Positions 16,804-28,034 of a DNA stretch of 64,000 nucleotides are shown piece after piece. The stretch's first letter is position 1, and each line of letters starts with the position of its first letter. The DNA lies in assembly GCF_002846335.1 (NCBI RefSeq), contig NZ_PJMQ01000001.1:4030001-4094000 (forward strand). Reading direction: 5' to 3'. The notes beneath the pieces were generated by a model. It was not told the origin of the DNA and did no database searches. It saw nothing but the letters and a program-made list of their open reading frames with translations. The position numbers were made by a program, and so were the translations under genes. The stretch comes from Janthinobacterium sp. 61. Its GTDB lineage: Bacteria > Pseudomonadota > Gammaproteobacteria > Burkholderiales > Burkholderiaceae_D.

Positions 16804-17826
16804 TTACACCACGGCGCCGTCGGTTTCGTCTTTTTCCTTGACCGGCTTGATCAAGTCTTCGCGCTTGACGCCCAGCCACATGGCGATCGAAGCCGCGACG
16901 AATACGGACGAGTAAATACCGAAGCAGATACCGATGGTCAGCGCCAGTGCGAAATGGTGCAGGGTCTGGCCGCCGAAGACCAGCATCGATAGCACCATCA
17001 TCTGGGTCGAACCGTGGGTGATGATGGTACGCGAAATGGTGCTGGTGATCGCGTTGTCGATCACTTCATGCACGGAAGCCTTGCGCTGCTTGCGGAAGTT
17101 TTCACGGATACGGTCAAAGATCACCACCGATTCGTTGACGGAATAACCGAGCACCGCCAGGATGGCCGCCAGCACCGTCAGCGAAAATTCCCACTCGAAG
17201 AAGGCGAAGAAGCCCAGGATGATCACCACGTCATGCAAGTTGGCGATAATGGCCGAGACGGCGTATTTCCACTCGAAGCGGATAGCCAGGTAGATCATCA
17301 CGCCCAGAATCACCATCACCAGCGCGTTCAAGCCGTTCTGCGTCAGTTCCTCGCCTACTTGCGGGCCGACGAATTCGACTTTCTGCAAGACGACCGCTTC
17401 GCTGCCGGCCGCGTCCATGCAGGCGCTCTTGATAACGTGCTCGCCCTTTTCAGTAACGGTATCGACGCCCTTGGTCGTACCTTGCTCGGCCTTGCACAGG
17501 GCTTCAAACACGCGCTGCGAGGTATTCGCGGCACTGACGCCCTTTTCCACCGGCAGGCGGACCATCACGTCGCGCGCCGTATCGAAGCTGGTCACGCCAG
17601 GCTCTTCATAACCCAGGCCGATGAGGGTGCCGCGTATGCCTTCAAGGTTGGCCGCTTTCGGGTACTTCACCTCCATCACGGTGCCGCCCTTGAATTCCAC
17701 GGACAGGTGCAAGCCCTTGTGGAACAGGAAAAAGACGGCGGCAAGGAAGGTCACGGCCGAAATGACGTTGAAAATCAACGCATGGCGCATGAAGGGAATA
17801 TCTTTTTTGATCCGGAAAAATTCCAT
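16804..17826 (-). CDS. secF: Protein translocase subunit SecF
   Basis: 340 residues, inner membrane. SecF partners SecD in proton-driven assistance of Sec export. Visible: N-terminal TM (HALIFNVISAVTFLAAVFFLF), the FKGGTVMEV segment opening the periplasmic domain, then five TM helices with VLGYSVNESVVIFDRIREN and TISRTIITHGSTQ, both SecF signatures. An insert of about 30 residues in the periplasmic domain contains two cysteines (ALCKAEQ and SACMDA). It is last in queA-tgt-yajC-secD-secF, with a terminator after it. Confidence 0.97.
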   Translation of the reverse strand: MEFFRIKKDIPFMRHALIFNVISAVTFLAAVFFLFHKGLHLSVEFKGGTVMEVKYPKAANLEGIRGTLIGLGYEEPGVTSFDTARDVMVRLPVEKGVSAANTSQRVFEALCKAEQGTTKGVDTVTEKGEHVIKSACMDAAGSEAVVLQKVEFVGPQVGEELTQNGLNALVMVILGVMIYLAIRFEWKYAVSAIIANLHDVVIILGFFAFFEWEFSLTVLAAILAVLGYSVNESVVIFDRIRENFRKQRKASVHEVIDNAITSTISRTIITHGSTQMMVLSMLVFGGQTLHHFALALTIGICFGIYSSVFVAASIAMWLGVKREDLIKPVKEKDETDGAVV

Positions 17827-17853
17827 GAAATCCTCTGAGTTCTATTCTGTGCA

Positions 17854-17874
17854 TCCGGCGGCTGGGCCGCCGGA
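17854..17874 (-). other. Hairpin between secD and secF
   Basis: Perfect 9-bp inverted repeat TCCGGCGGC / GCCGCCGGA with a 3-base loop in the 90-bp gap. No T-tract; a probable mRNA stability or processing element. Confidence 0.55.
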
Positions 17875-17916
17875 CGCTATCGCTGTTGACGCTATTGGCT
17901 AAGGCTGGACCGCCGC

Positions 17917-19782
17917 TTATTTGCTGGTGCCCGGCACCCACACCGTGCCGATCGACAAGGTCGTCAGCTTTTTCTTGCGGCCATACCAGAGATTGACCAC
18001 GCCGCGCGAGACGAAGACGGAGGAGAACATCGAGGTCAGGATACCCAGGCAATGCACGACGGCGAAGCCGCGCACCGGGCCGCTGCCGAAGGCCAGCAGC
18101 GCCAGGCCGACGATCAGGGTGGTCACGTTCGAGTCGAGAATCGTAGCCCAGGCGCGGTCGAAGCCGGCGGCGATCGCCGCTTGCGGCGTATTGCCGGCGC
18201 GCAGCTCTTCGCGGATACGTTCATTGATCAGCACGTTGGCGTCAATCGCCATACCCAGCGCCAGCGCGATAGCGGCGATACCTGGCAAGGTCAGCGTCAC
18301 CTGTATCATCGACAGCAAGCCGACCAGCAGCAGCAGGTTGGTGGCCAGGGCCAGCACGCTGAAGGCGCCGAACAGCATGTAGTAGGCGATCATGAAGATG
18401 GCGATGGCGATGAAGCCATACAAGGTCGAATGGAAGCCCTTGGCGATGTTTTCCGCGCCCAGTTGCGGTCCGATCGTGCGTTCTTCGATGACGGTCATCG
18501 GTGCGGACAAGGCGCCCGAGCGCAGCAGCAGCGCCAGTTCATTCGCGTTTTCCGCGCCGCCCATGCCCGTGATCTGGAAGCGCGAACCGAGTTCCTGCTG
18601 GATGGTCGCGACCGACAGCACTTCCGGCTTGCCCTTTTCAAACAGCACGATGGCCATGCGCTTGCCCACGCGTTCACGCGTCGCTTCACGCATCTTGCGT
18701 CCGCCGTCGCCGTTCAGGTCGATCGACACGGCCGCTTGCTGGTTCTGGTCGAAGCTGGCCGTGGCGCTGGAGATATAGTCGCCCGTCAGGATCACGTCTT
18801 TCGCCAGCACGACAGGTACGCCCTTGCCAACCGTAAACAGTTCCGAGTTGAACGGGATGGCGCTCGACAGTTCGGTGCCAGGCACGATGGTTTCATCGAC
18901 CAGGCGCACTTCCAGGGTGGCAGTGCGGCCGATGATGGCTTTCGCGCGGGCCACGTCCTGCACGCCAGGCAATTGCACCACGATGCGGTCAGGACCTTGC
19001 TGCTGGATCAGCGGCTCAGCCACACCCAGCTCGTTGACGCGCTTGGACAGAGTGGAGATATTCTGTTTCACGCCTTCGTCGATGGTGGCCTTCAGGGCAG
19101 CCGGTTTCAGGGTGATGTTCAGTTTCAGGTCGCTGCCTTCGCCCGCATCGGCGAACGCCAGCTCCGTCATCTGGTCGGACAGCACATTCTTTGCCTTCAG
19201 GCGCGTTTCCGCGTCGCGGAAGTTGATCTGCACGCTGTCGCCCACACGCTCGATGCCGGCATGGCGGATATTCTTGTCGCGCAACACACTACGCGCGGCG
19301 GACTGGACGCCCTGGACTTTCTTGTTCAGCACTGCTTTCGCATCGACCTGCATCAGGAAGTGCACGCCACCGCGCAAGTCCAGGCCCAGGAACATGGGCA
19401 AGGCATGCAATTTTTGCATCCACATCGGCGTATTGGCTTGCAGATTGACCGTCACGATGTAGGCGGGGTCGGTGGAATCGGGGTTCAAGTCCTTTTCCAG
19501 CACCAGTTTTGCCTTGAACTGGGTATCGGGATCGGCAAAACGCACGCGCACGGAAGCGAGGTTGCCGACGCCATCCATGGTGACACCTTCCGACTTGACG
19601 TTCTCTTTCGTCAATATTTGCTCGACTTGCGTCATCAGCTCGCCCGTCACTTTGACGGTCGACCTGCCGCTGGTTACTTGCAGCGCCGGTGACTCACCGA
19701 AATAATTGGGCGCCGTATAGAGTGCGCCCAGCAATAAGGCGACGACGATGATGATGTATTTCCAGGCAGGATAGCGATTCAT
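17917..19782 (-). CDS. secD: Protein translocase subunit SecD
   Basis: 621 residues, inner membrane. N-terminal TM (WKYIIIVVALLLGALYTAPN), the long periplasmic P1 region beginning LGLDLRGGVHFLMQVD, and a C-terminal bundle with GMAIDANVLINERIREEL, the SecD signature with the proton-coupling Asp. The length is usual for betaproteobacteria. SecDF pulls translocating proteins on the periplasmic side using the proton motive force. It is 95 bp after yajC, the gap holding two hairpins. Confidence 0.97.
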   Translation of the reverse strand: MNRYPAWKYIIIVVALLLGALYTAPNYFGESPALQVTSGRSTVKVTGELMTQVEQILTKENVKSEGVTMDGVGNLASVRVRFADPDTQFKAKLVLEKDLNPDSTDPAYIVTVNLQANTPMWMQKLHALPMFLGLDLRGGVHFLMQVDAKAVLNKKVQGVQSAARSVLRDKNIRHAGIERVGDSVQINFRDAETRLKAKNVLSDQMTELAFADAGEGSDLKLNITLKPAALKATIDEGVKQNISTLSKRVNELGVAEPLIQQQGPDRIVVQLPGVQDVARAKAIIGRTATLEVRLVDETIVPGTELSSAIPFNSELFTVGKGVPVVLAKDVILTGDYISSATASFDQNQQAAVSIDLNGDGGRKMREATRERVGKRMAIVLFEKGKPEVLSVATIQQELGSRFQITGMGGAENANELALLLRSGALSAPMTVIEERTIGPQLGAENIAKGFHSTLYGFIAIAIFMIAYYMLFGAFSVLALATNLLLLVGLLSMIQVTLTLPGIAAIALALGMAIDANVLINERIREELRAGNTPQAAIAAGFDRAWATILDSNVTTLIVGLALLAFGSGPVRGFAVVHCLGILTSMFSSVFVSRGVVNLWYGRKKKLTTLSIGTVWVPGTSK

Positions 19783-19823
19783 AGTGATTCAGCGTTCAGT
19801 GTTGAGCGTCGGAGGCGTCGCGA

Positions 19824-19866
19824 GGGGCGGCGGGTAGCCGCCCCGGTCATCATTGCAGGTGCAATG
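19824..19866 (-). other. Two hairpins between yajC and secD
   Basis: GGGGCGGC / GCCGCCCC at 19824-19844 and CATTGC / GCAATG at 19851-19866. No T-tract follows. Together with the secD-secF hairpin, each gap of this operon holds a stable stem. Confidence 0.5.
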
Positions 19867-19877
19867 ACAGCGAGGAA

Positions 19878-20210
19878 TTACAGCGCCTTCAGGGTGCCTT
19901 TAGGCAACAGGGTGGTGATGGAGCTCTTTTGCACCGTGACTTCAGTGCCGGTCGCCACTTCGATGGTGACGTAAGCGTCCACTACCTTGACAACACGGCC
20001 CAGCATGCCGCCGGCGGTGACGACTTCGTCACCCTTGGCCAGCGCGTCCATCATCGCCCGTTGTTCTTTGGCGCGTTTTTGCTGTGGGCGGATCATCAGG
20101 AAATACATGACCACGAACATCAATACCAGCGGCAGGAAGCTGGTCAGGTTGCCGCCGAAACCCAGGGCATCGGCAGGGGCTTGCGCATAAGCGTTGGAAA
20201 TGAAAAACAC
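19878..20210 (-). CDS. yajC: Sec translocase accessory protein YajC
   Basis: 110 residues from GTG 20210, chosen because GGAG lies 6 bases upstream and the result has the standard family length; an upstream extension of about 30 residues has no YajC character. One TM helix (FLPLVLMFVVMYFLMIRPQQKR), the classical YajC signature, followed by a small soluble domain (GDEVVTAGGMLGRV). It associates with SecDF in the inner membrane. Confidence 0.95.
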   Translation of the reverse strand: MFFISNAYAQAPADALGFGGNLTSFLPLVLMFVVMYFLMIRPQQKRAKEQRAMMDALAKGDEVVTAGGMLGRVVKVVDAYVTIEVATGTEVTVQKSSITTLLPKGTLKAL

Positions 20211-20305
20211 GGTGACTCCAGTTCTAATCAGTTTGAAAAAACAGCGCTGTATTCTAGCATTGGCAAAAGGCCATCCCCCGAATTGCAGGCATGGCAACTT
20301 CAAAT

Positions 20306-20342
20306 GGGGCTAAAAAAGCATTATGCAATGCTTTATCGCCCC
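20306..20342 (-). terminator. Possible weak terminator between tgt and yajC
   Basis: On the minus strand AAAGCAT / ATGCTTT pair around a 6-base loop and are followed by TTT, all enclosed by an outer GGGGC / GCCCC stem. It lies 64 bp after the tgt stop. It may attenuate read-through into yajC-secDF. Confidence 0.4.
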
Positions 20343-20406
20343 AGTCCAAGCACCAATCTCGAAAACATCAGCTCAGGACCTCGCGGCCCATGAACCTAAG
20401 CATTTC

Positions 20407-22604
<2,198 letters not shown>

Positions 22605-22780
22605 GCGTTTTGCTTCAAAAGTACGTCAAAAATGATTAGGAGTGCGCAATGGAACATCTGGCACTATACTGTGCGCCTATACAGGCATTACAATAATCCG
22701 CCGCAACACTACCACTGCGGTATGCACAGGGTGTGCCGGACAACCCTCTATTTTACGCTAGCGGCACAAAAATCTCCGAT

Positions 22781-24883
22781 ATGTCCGAACCCAAGCCCGA
22801 TCTTCCTCCCATAGCCAAGCCCGCCGCGAAGCCGAAAGCCGCCAAAAAAGTGGTCAGCACGGAAAGCCGGCTGGCAAAACTGGGCTTGCGCAGCGACATG
22901 GATCTGGTGTTGCACCTGCCGATGCGCTACGAGGACGAGACGAAGGTCTACACGATACGCGACGCCTGCCTGCGCGGCGGCGAGTCGTGGCAAGTGGAAG
23001 GCGTCGTCACCAAGTGCGAAGTCAATTTCAAGCCGCGCAAGCAATTGCTGGTGACGATCGCCGACGAAACGGGAAATTTGCTGCTCCGCTTCATGAATTT
23101 CTACGGCAGCCAGGTCAAGCAACTGGCCGAAGGCACGCGGGTACGTGCGCGCGCTGAACTCAAACACGGCTTTTTCGGCGCCGAGATGGTGCACCCGACG
23201 TATAAAGTGGTCAACGAAGGCGCGCCCCTGCCCACAGCCCTGACGCCCGTGTATCCGTCCGGCGAAGGCCTGTCGCAGCACGTCCTGCGGCGCGAGATCG
23301 CCGATGCCATGCGCCGCATCGACTGGCAGGATACCTTGCCTGACGATTTGTTGCGCCAGATGCAGCTGTCGCCGTTCCGTGCCGCCGTACACCTGCTGCA
23401 CTACCCCCCGCAGGATATCGATGAAAGCGCGCTGATGGACCGCTCGCACCCGGCCTGGGTGCGCATGAAATTCGATGAGCTACTGGCGCAGCAGCTGTCG
23501 CTGAAACGCGCCCAGCGCGCACGCCGCTCGAAAGGCGCTGCCTCCCTGCCCATCGTCGGCACCCTGTCGCATGCCTTTGGCGCCGCCCTGCCCTTCAAGC
23601 TGACGGGCGCGCAGGCGCGCGTACTCGAGGAAATCCGCGCCGACCTGCACCAGCCGTATCCGATGCAGCGCTTGCTGCAAGGTGACGTCGGCAGCGGCAA
23701 GACGGTGGTGGCGGCGTTGTCGGCCACGCAGGCCATCGACAGCGGCTACCAGGCCGCGCTGATGGCGCCCACGGAGATCCTGGCGGAGCAGCACTTCCGC
23801 AAGATCGCCGCCTGGATGGAGCCGCTGGGCGTGAAGGTCGCCTGGCTGACCGGCAGCCTGAAGAAAAAGGAAAAGACGGCGGCGCTGGCCCTGATCGAAT
23901 CGGGCGAAGCGCAACTGGTGATCGGCACGCATGCGCTGATCCAGGACAATGTGCTGTTTGCCAAACTGGGCCTGGTGATCGTCGACGAACAGCACCGTTT
24001 CGGCGTGGGCCAGCGCCTGACCCTGCGCAACAAGGGCGACAGCGCGGCCGTGCCGCACCAGCTGATGATGTCAGCCACGCCGATTCCGCGCACCCTGGCC
24101 ATGACGTATTACGCCGACCTGGAAGTGTCGGTGATTGACGAGCTGCCGCCCGGACGCAGCCCCATCGTCACGCGCTCCATCGACCAGAACCGGCGCGACG
24201 AAGTCATCGCCCGCGTGTATGCGGCCTCGCTGGAAGGCCGGCAGGTGTACTGGGTCTGCCCACTGATCGAGGAATCGGAAGCGCTGCAGCTGCAAACGGC
24301 CACCGATACCTACATGATGCTGGCAGAAGCCTTGCCCGCGCTGCAGGTGGGCCTCGTGCACGGCCGTTTGAAACCGGCGGAAAAGCAGGAAGTGATGGAT
24401 GCCTTCATTGCCGGCCATATCCATGTGCTGGTGGCCACCACCGTCATCGAGGTAGGCGTCGATGTGCCGAACGCCTCGCTGATGGTGATCGAGCACGCCG
24501 AGCGTTTTGGCTTGTCCCAGCTGCATCAGCTGCGCGGCCGCGTGGGCCGCGGCTCGGCGGCCAGCGTCTGCCTGTTGCTGTACCAGGGCCCGTTGGGAGG
24601 TGTGGCGCGCCAGCGCTTGATGACCATGCGCGAGACGACGGACGGCTTCGAGATCGCCCGCCGCGACCTGGAAATCCGCGGTCCCGGCGAATTTCTCGGC
24701 GCGCGCCAGTCCGGCCAGGCCATGCTGCGCTTCGCCGACCTGGAGACGGATCAATGGCTGGTAGATCAGGCGCGCGACGTGGCGCACGATCTGCTGCACG
24801 CCACCACGGCCGCTGCCGCTGCCACCGTGGAAGCGCACCTGGCGCGCTGGCTGGGTGGGAAAGAAGAGTTTTTGAGGGTGTAA
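22781..24883 (+). CDS. recG: ATP-dependent DNA helicase RecG
   Basis: 700 residues from ATG 22781; the frame is open 16 codons further upstream but the conserved part starts after residue 25. RecG remodels stalled forks and Holliday junctions. Wedge/OB domain about 65-165, Walker A GDVGSGKT at 301-308, Walker B VDEQHRFGVGQR near 410, then motif III SATPIPRTLAMT and the C-terminal helicase lobe (VEVGVDVPNASLMVIEHAERFG, QLRGRVGRG). It has a lysine/alanine-rich N-terminal extension. It ends close to a REP hairpin. Confidence 0.97.
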   Translation: MSEPKPDLPPIAKPAAKPKAAKKVVSTESRLAKLGLRSDMDLVLHLPMRYEDETKVYTIRDACLRGGESWQVEGVVTKCEVNFKPRKQLLVTIADETGNLLLRFMNFYGSQVKQLAEGTRVRARAELKHGFFGAEMVHPTYKVVNEGAPLPTALTPVYPSGEGLSQHVLRREIADAMRRIDWQDTLPDDLLRQMQLSPFRAAVHLLHYPPQDIDESALMDRSHPAWVRMKFDELLAQQLSLKRAQRARRSKGAASLPIVGTLSHAFGAALPFKLTGAQARVLEEIRADLHQPYPMQRLLQGDVGSGKTVVAALSATQAIDSGYQAALMAPTEILAEQHFRKIAAWMEPLGVKVAWLTGSLKKKEKTAALALIESGEAQLVIGTHALIQDNVLFAKLGLVIVDEQHRFGVGQRLTLRNKGDSAAVPHQLMMSATPIPRTLAMTYYADLEVSVIDELPPGRSPIVTRSIDQNRRDEVIARVYAASLEGRQVYWVCPLIEESEALQLQTATDTYMMLAEALPALQVGLVHGRLKPAEKQEVMDAFIAGHIHVLVATTVIEVGVDVPNASLMVIEHAERFGLSQLHQLRGRVGRGSAASVCLLLYQGPLGGVARQRLMTMRETTDGFEIARRDLEIRGPGEFLGARQSGQAMLRFADLETDQWLVDQARDVAHDLLHATTAAAAATVEAHLARWLGGKEEFLRV

Positions 24884-24907
24884 ATCTGGTATTGCATGCT
24901 TCAGGGT

Positions 24908-24943
24908 GTTGTCGGATTACGCGCTGTGCGCTAATCCGACAAC
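24908..24943. repeat. REP-type palindrome downstream of the RAYT gene
   Basis: Perfect 12-bp inverted repeat GTTGTCGGATTA / TAATCCGACAAC around a short GCGC-containing centre. It shares TTCAGGGTGTTGTCGGATTA with the repeats at 25453-25472, so the transposase gene is bracketed by copies of one REP family. Confidence 0.8.
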
Positions 24944-24957
24944 ATTGTTAGCGCTCC

Positions 24958-25449
24958 TCACTCCCGCCCAACACACTCAATCGCCACACCGTCCCCGCCC
25001 CAATCCTCTGCACACAAGCCGTACTTTACATACTGGTGAAAACTGGAATACGGCCAATCGATAACTTTGCCCACTAAACCATGTTTGACAGGGTTGTAAT
25101 GGATGTAATCGACATGGTTGGCGAAGTCGCGCTCGTCGCGCAAGACATGCTCCCAATACCGCTGCTGCCAGATATTTTTAAGATCGCTATGCTTGCTGAA
25201 CCACGTCTTGATCAAGCGCCAGCGCGTCATGAAATCGGCATCGCCTTCAGGCAAAGTCCAGATGCAGTGCAGATGGTCAGGTAGGATGACGATAGCGTCG
25301 ATAGCGAATGACCTTTTATGGCGCACGGCGCTGAATGAGCCACGCAGCAAGTCCACGGCTGTTGCCGACGAAAAAATGGGTCGGCGATGAGCCGTCACCA
25401 CCGTGAAGAAAAAGCTTCCACCTGGCTGGAATGCGCGTCGGTATCGCAT
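24958..25449 (-). CDS. REP-associated tyrosine transposase (RAYT, Y1 family)
   Basis: 163 residues. HUH-type single-strand transposase domain: His59 and His61 in LPDHLHCIW bind the metal, and Tyr115 in DYIHYNPVKHGL is the expected catalytic tyrosine. KNIWQQRYWEHVLRDERDF is the family's typical linker. RAYTs process or mobilise REP palindromes and are usually single-copy, domesticated genes. REP copies lie on both sides (24908-24943 and 25457-25661), which supports the call. Intact by length. Confidence 0.92.
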   Translation of the reverse strand: MRYRRAFQPGGSFFFTVVTAHRRPIFSSATAVDLLRGSFSAVRHKRSFAIDAIVILPDHLHCIWTLPEGDADFMTRWRLIKTWFSKHSDLKNIWQQRYWEHVLRDERDFANHVDYIHYNPVKHGLVGKVIDWPYSSFHQYVKYGLCAEDWGGDGVAIECVGRE

Positions 25450-25456
25450 GGTTTCA

Positions 25457-25661
25457 GGGTGTTGTCGGATTACGGCCTGCGGCCCAGACGCCGTCGGTAC
25501 TGTTTGTTTTCGGGTGTTGCCGGATTACGGCCAATGGCCCAGACGCCGTCGGTACTGTTTGTTTTCGGGTGTTGTCGGATTACGGCCTGCGGCCTAATCC
25601 GACCTACGCGAATACGCTGACGGCAGGTCGGGTAGGTCGGATTAGCGTAGCGTAATCCGAC
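25457..25661. repeat. REP cluster with 55-bp tandem repeats
   Basis: Three copies of GGGTGTTG(T/C)CGGATTACGG start at 25457, 25512 and 25567, exactly 55 bp apart. The first two continue into CAGACGCCGTCGGTACTG and lack the second palindrome arm; the third is followed by CTAATCCGAC, completing a REP. A further REP, GTCGGATTA / TAATCCGAC, lies at 25636-25661. The cluster begins 8 bp upstream of the RAYT start. Confidence 0.8.
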
Positions 25662-25691
25662 TTTTCGCAAACCACCTTGCGCCCGCGCAGT

Positions 25692-25817
25692 CTACATGCA
25701 CATCCAGAAGCGGTTCGCCAGGTCGAGCATGAAGTCGGGTCGCAAATAGGCCAGGAAGACAATGGCCAGCAGCGCGGCGCCAGCCAGGCGCCATAACCAT
25801 GTGCGCCAGCTCCCCAT
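25692..25817 (-). CDS. Small single-pass membrane protein (41 residues)
   Basis: Starts at ATG 25817, overlapping the stop of the MFS gene as TAATG, so translation is probably coupled. Residues about 9-24 (RLAGAALLAIVFLAYL) form one hydrophobic helix, followed by a short C-terminal tail, RPDFMLDLANRFWMCM. No signal peptidase site is obvious. Its fixed position suggests a partner or accessory of the MFS transporter, but function is unknown. Confidence 0.6.
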   Translation of the reverse strand: MGSWRTWLWRLAGAALLAIVFLAYLRPDFMLDLANRFWMCM

Positions 25818-27031
25818 TACGCGGCCACCGCCACGCGCTTGACGGCGCGCTCGTCGATGGGCAAGTTGATCAGCGCGGCCAGCAAGCCCAGGCCGATGGT
25901 GATCATCCACACGACGTTGTAACTGCCCTGCCGCTCGTACAGATAGCCGCCCAGCCACGCGCCCAGGAAACTGCCCACTTGGTGCGAAAAGAACACCATC
26001 CCGGCCAGCATCGACAGGTGCTTCACGCCGAAGATGCCGGCGATGATACCGTTCGTCAGCGGCACGGTCGACAGCCACAGCACGCCCATGCCGGCGGCAA
26101 ACAGGTACACCGACCACGCCGACAGGGGCGCCAGCAGGAATAGCGTGATGACCACGGCGCGCGTCACGTAGATGGCCGACAGCAGATAGCGCTTGGCGAT
26201 TTTTCCACCGAGTTTGCCCGCGTAATAGGAGCCAACGATGTTGAACAGGCCGATCAGTGCCAGCGCCGTGACGGCGATGTTCGGATTCATCAGTCCCTGG
26301 TCCTTCAGGTAGGCCGGCAAATGCACGCCTATGAAGACCAGCTGGAAACCGCAGACAAAATACCCTGCCAGCAGCAGCCAGAACGAGCGGCTGGCGATGG
26401 CTTCGCTGAAGGCCGCGCCTATGCTTTGCTGCGGACCGCTGGCGTGCGACACGGGCGGCTCGCGCAGGTAGAAGGCCATCGGGATCATGGCCAGCAGCAC
26501 CAGCGCAGCCAGCACATAAAAGGCGTTTTGCCAGCCCACGGCGGAGATGAGCTGCTGCTCGACCGGCATCATGAGGAACTGGCCGAACGAGCCGGCCGCC
26601 GAGGAGATGCCGAAGGCCCACGAGCGCTGCTCGGGCGGCGCGCTGCGGCCAATGATGCCGCTGATGGCGCCAAAGGCCGTGCAGGCCAGCGCCAGGCCGA
26701 TGAAGACGCCGGAACCGGCGATGAACAGCGTGGGCTGCGTCACGAGCGCCATCCACACCAGGCCCGCCATGTAGCTGATGGCGCCGACGATGACGACGCG
26801 CATGGTGCCGAAGCGGTCGGCCGCCATGCCGGCGAACGGGCCAAAGACGCCCCACATCAGGTTTTGCATGGCCAGCGCCAACGAATACGTTTCGCGCGTC
26901 CAGCCATTGGCTTGCGAGATCGGCTGCATCCAGAAGCCCAGGCCATGGCGCACGCCCATCGCCAGGGTCAGGACGACGCCGCTGGCGATCAGAACGGTTT
27001 TCAGGCTGGGACGGGAAGAGTGCAATGTCAT
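25817..27031 (-). CDS. MFS transporter
   Basis: 404 residues, about 12 TM helices. N-terminal half: GVRHGLGFWMQPISQANGWTRE then the loop AADRFGTMRVV, the MFS A-motif position. The opening resembles the oxalate/formate antiporter and monocarboxylate group (OFA/MCT), which suggests a small organic acid as substrate, but this is a guess. It is 12 bp after a Gfo/Idh oxidoreductase and is followed by the coupled 41-residue protein. Confidence 0.87.
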   Translation of the reverse strand: MTLHSSRPSLKTVLIASGVVLTLAMGVRHGLGFWMQPISQANGWTRETYSLALAMQNLMWGVFGPFAGMAADRFGTMRVVIVGAISYMAGLVWMALVTQPTLFIAGSGVFIGLALACTAFGAISGIIGRSAPPEQRSWAFGISSAAGSFGQFLMMPVEQQLISAVGWQNAFYVLAALVLLAMIPMAFYLREPPVSHASGPQQSIGAAFSEAIASRSFWLLLAGYFVCGFQLVFIGVHLPAYLKDQGLMNPNIAVTALALIGLFNIVGSYYAGKLGGKIAKRYLLSAIYVTRAVVITLFLLAPLSAWSVYLFAAGMGVLWLSTVPLTNGIIAGIFGVKHLSMLAGMVFFSHQVGSFLGAWLGGYLYERQGSYNVVWMITIGLGLLAALINLPIDERAVKRVAVAA

Positions 27032-27043
27032 GGAGATTCCGGC

Positions 27044-28033
27044 CTAGGCCTGGTCGGCACGGTACACGAGGCCGATCTGGCCGCGCATGGTGTCAAGGTT
27101 GTGCATCAGCGCCACGCTGTCGGCGTGCGGCATGACGGGGCTTTCCAGCATGCCGGCGCGGATGCAGCGCATCGCTTCGATCGCCTCGTGCGCATAGCCA
27201 TTGCCCAGATGTGGCGCGGCGACGACGCGGCGTTCGCCATCCATTGATTCGACGATCAGGTGGTCGGGTTTGTAAAAACGGCTGGGCAGGCGAATCCGTC
27301 CCATACTCCCGGCAATGGTCATTTCCGTCGGCGTCTGCGCGCGCAGGCTGCAGGCGCAGGACGAGGTGCCGCCGCCTGCGTGCAGCAGCGAAAACACCAC
27401 CTGTTCATCGACGCCGGTGGCGCCCATTTCAGCGAGCGCCTGCACCTGCGATACCGGGCCGAGGAAAAACGCCGCCATTGACAGCGGATAGATGCCCACG
27501 TCGAGCAGCGCGCCGCCCCCCAGTTCCCGATTGAACATGCGGTGCTCGGGCGGGAAATTGGCGACAAAGCCGATATCGGCCTGCACTTGCTGCAGCACGC
27601 CGATTTCACCGCTGGCGATGATGCGCTGCGCTTCCTGCACAGCGGGCAGGAAGCGGCTCCACATGGCTTCCATCAGGAACAGTTTTTTCTCACGCGCCAG
27701 GTCGACTACAGCCTGCGCTTCGCGCGCGTTCATGGTGAACGGTTTTTCGCAGACGACATGCTTGCCGGCAGCCAGGCACATCAAAGCATTTTCCGCATGC
27801 AAGGTGTGCGGCGTGGCAATGTAGATCACGTCCACATCGGGGTCTTCAGCCAGCGCCTGGTAGGATCCATGGCAACGCTCGATGCCGAATTCGGCGCCGA
27901 AGGTCTGCGCGCCTGCGGCGCTGCGCGAGGCGACCGCCACCAGCTGCGCGCCGGGCGCGTCGCGCAAGCCATTGGCCATTGCGCGGGCGATCTTGCCGGT
28001 GCCGAGTATGCCCCAACGGACGGTGTTTTCCAT
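27044..28033 (-). CDS. Gfo/Idh/MocA-family NAD(P)-dependent oxidoreductase
   Basis: 329 residues from ATG 28033. Rossmann fold at the N-terminus (WGILGTGKIARAMANGL), the cofactor/active-site motif CEKPFTMN and a C-terminal alpha/beta domain (GGGALLDVGIYPLSMAAF). The family oxidises sugars, inositols or dihydrodiols; substrate cannot be told. The start is 1 base beyond the DUF3025 stop, so the gene belongs to the pyrC-DUF3025-oxidoreductase-MFS run. Upstream in-frame codons are not used because they overlap DUF3025. Confidence 0.9.
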   Translation of the reverse strand: MENTVRWGILGTGKIARAMANGLRDAPGAQLVAVASRSAAGAQTFGAEFGIERCHGSYQALAEDPDVDVIYIATPHTLHAENALMCLAAGKHVVCEKPFTMNAREAQAVVDLAREKKLFLMEAMWSRFLPAVQEAQRIIASGEIGVLQQVQADIGFVANFPPEHRMFNRELGGGALLDVGIYPLSMAAFFLGPVSQVQALAEMGATGVDEQVVFSLLHAGGGTSSCACSLRAQTPTEMTIAGSMGRIRLPSRFYKPDHLIVESMDGERRVVAAPHLGNGYAHEAIEAMRCIRAGMLESPVMPHADSVALMHNLDTMRGQIGLVYRADQA

Positions 28034-28034
28034 G

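Noticed and set aside
22605..22780. Individual promoters in the queA-recG divergent region
   Set aside because: TATAGT- and TATACT-like hexamers are present but no pair has acceptable -35 and spacing, so none is called.
25457..25661. The regularly spaced repeats as a CRISPR array
   Set aside because: Units are direct 55-bp tandem copies with near-identical spacers, contain REP palindrome arms and adjoin a RAYT gene; there are no cas genes.
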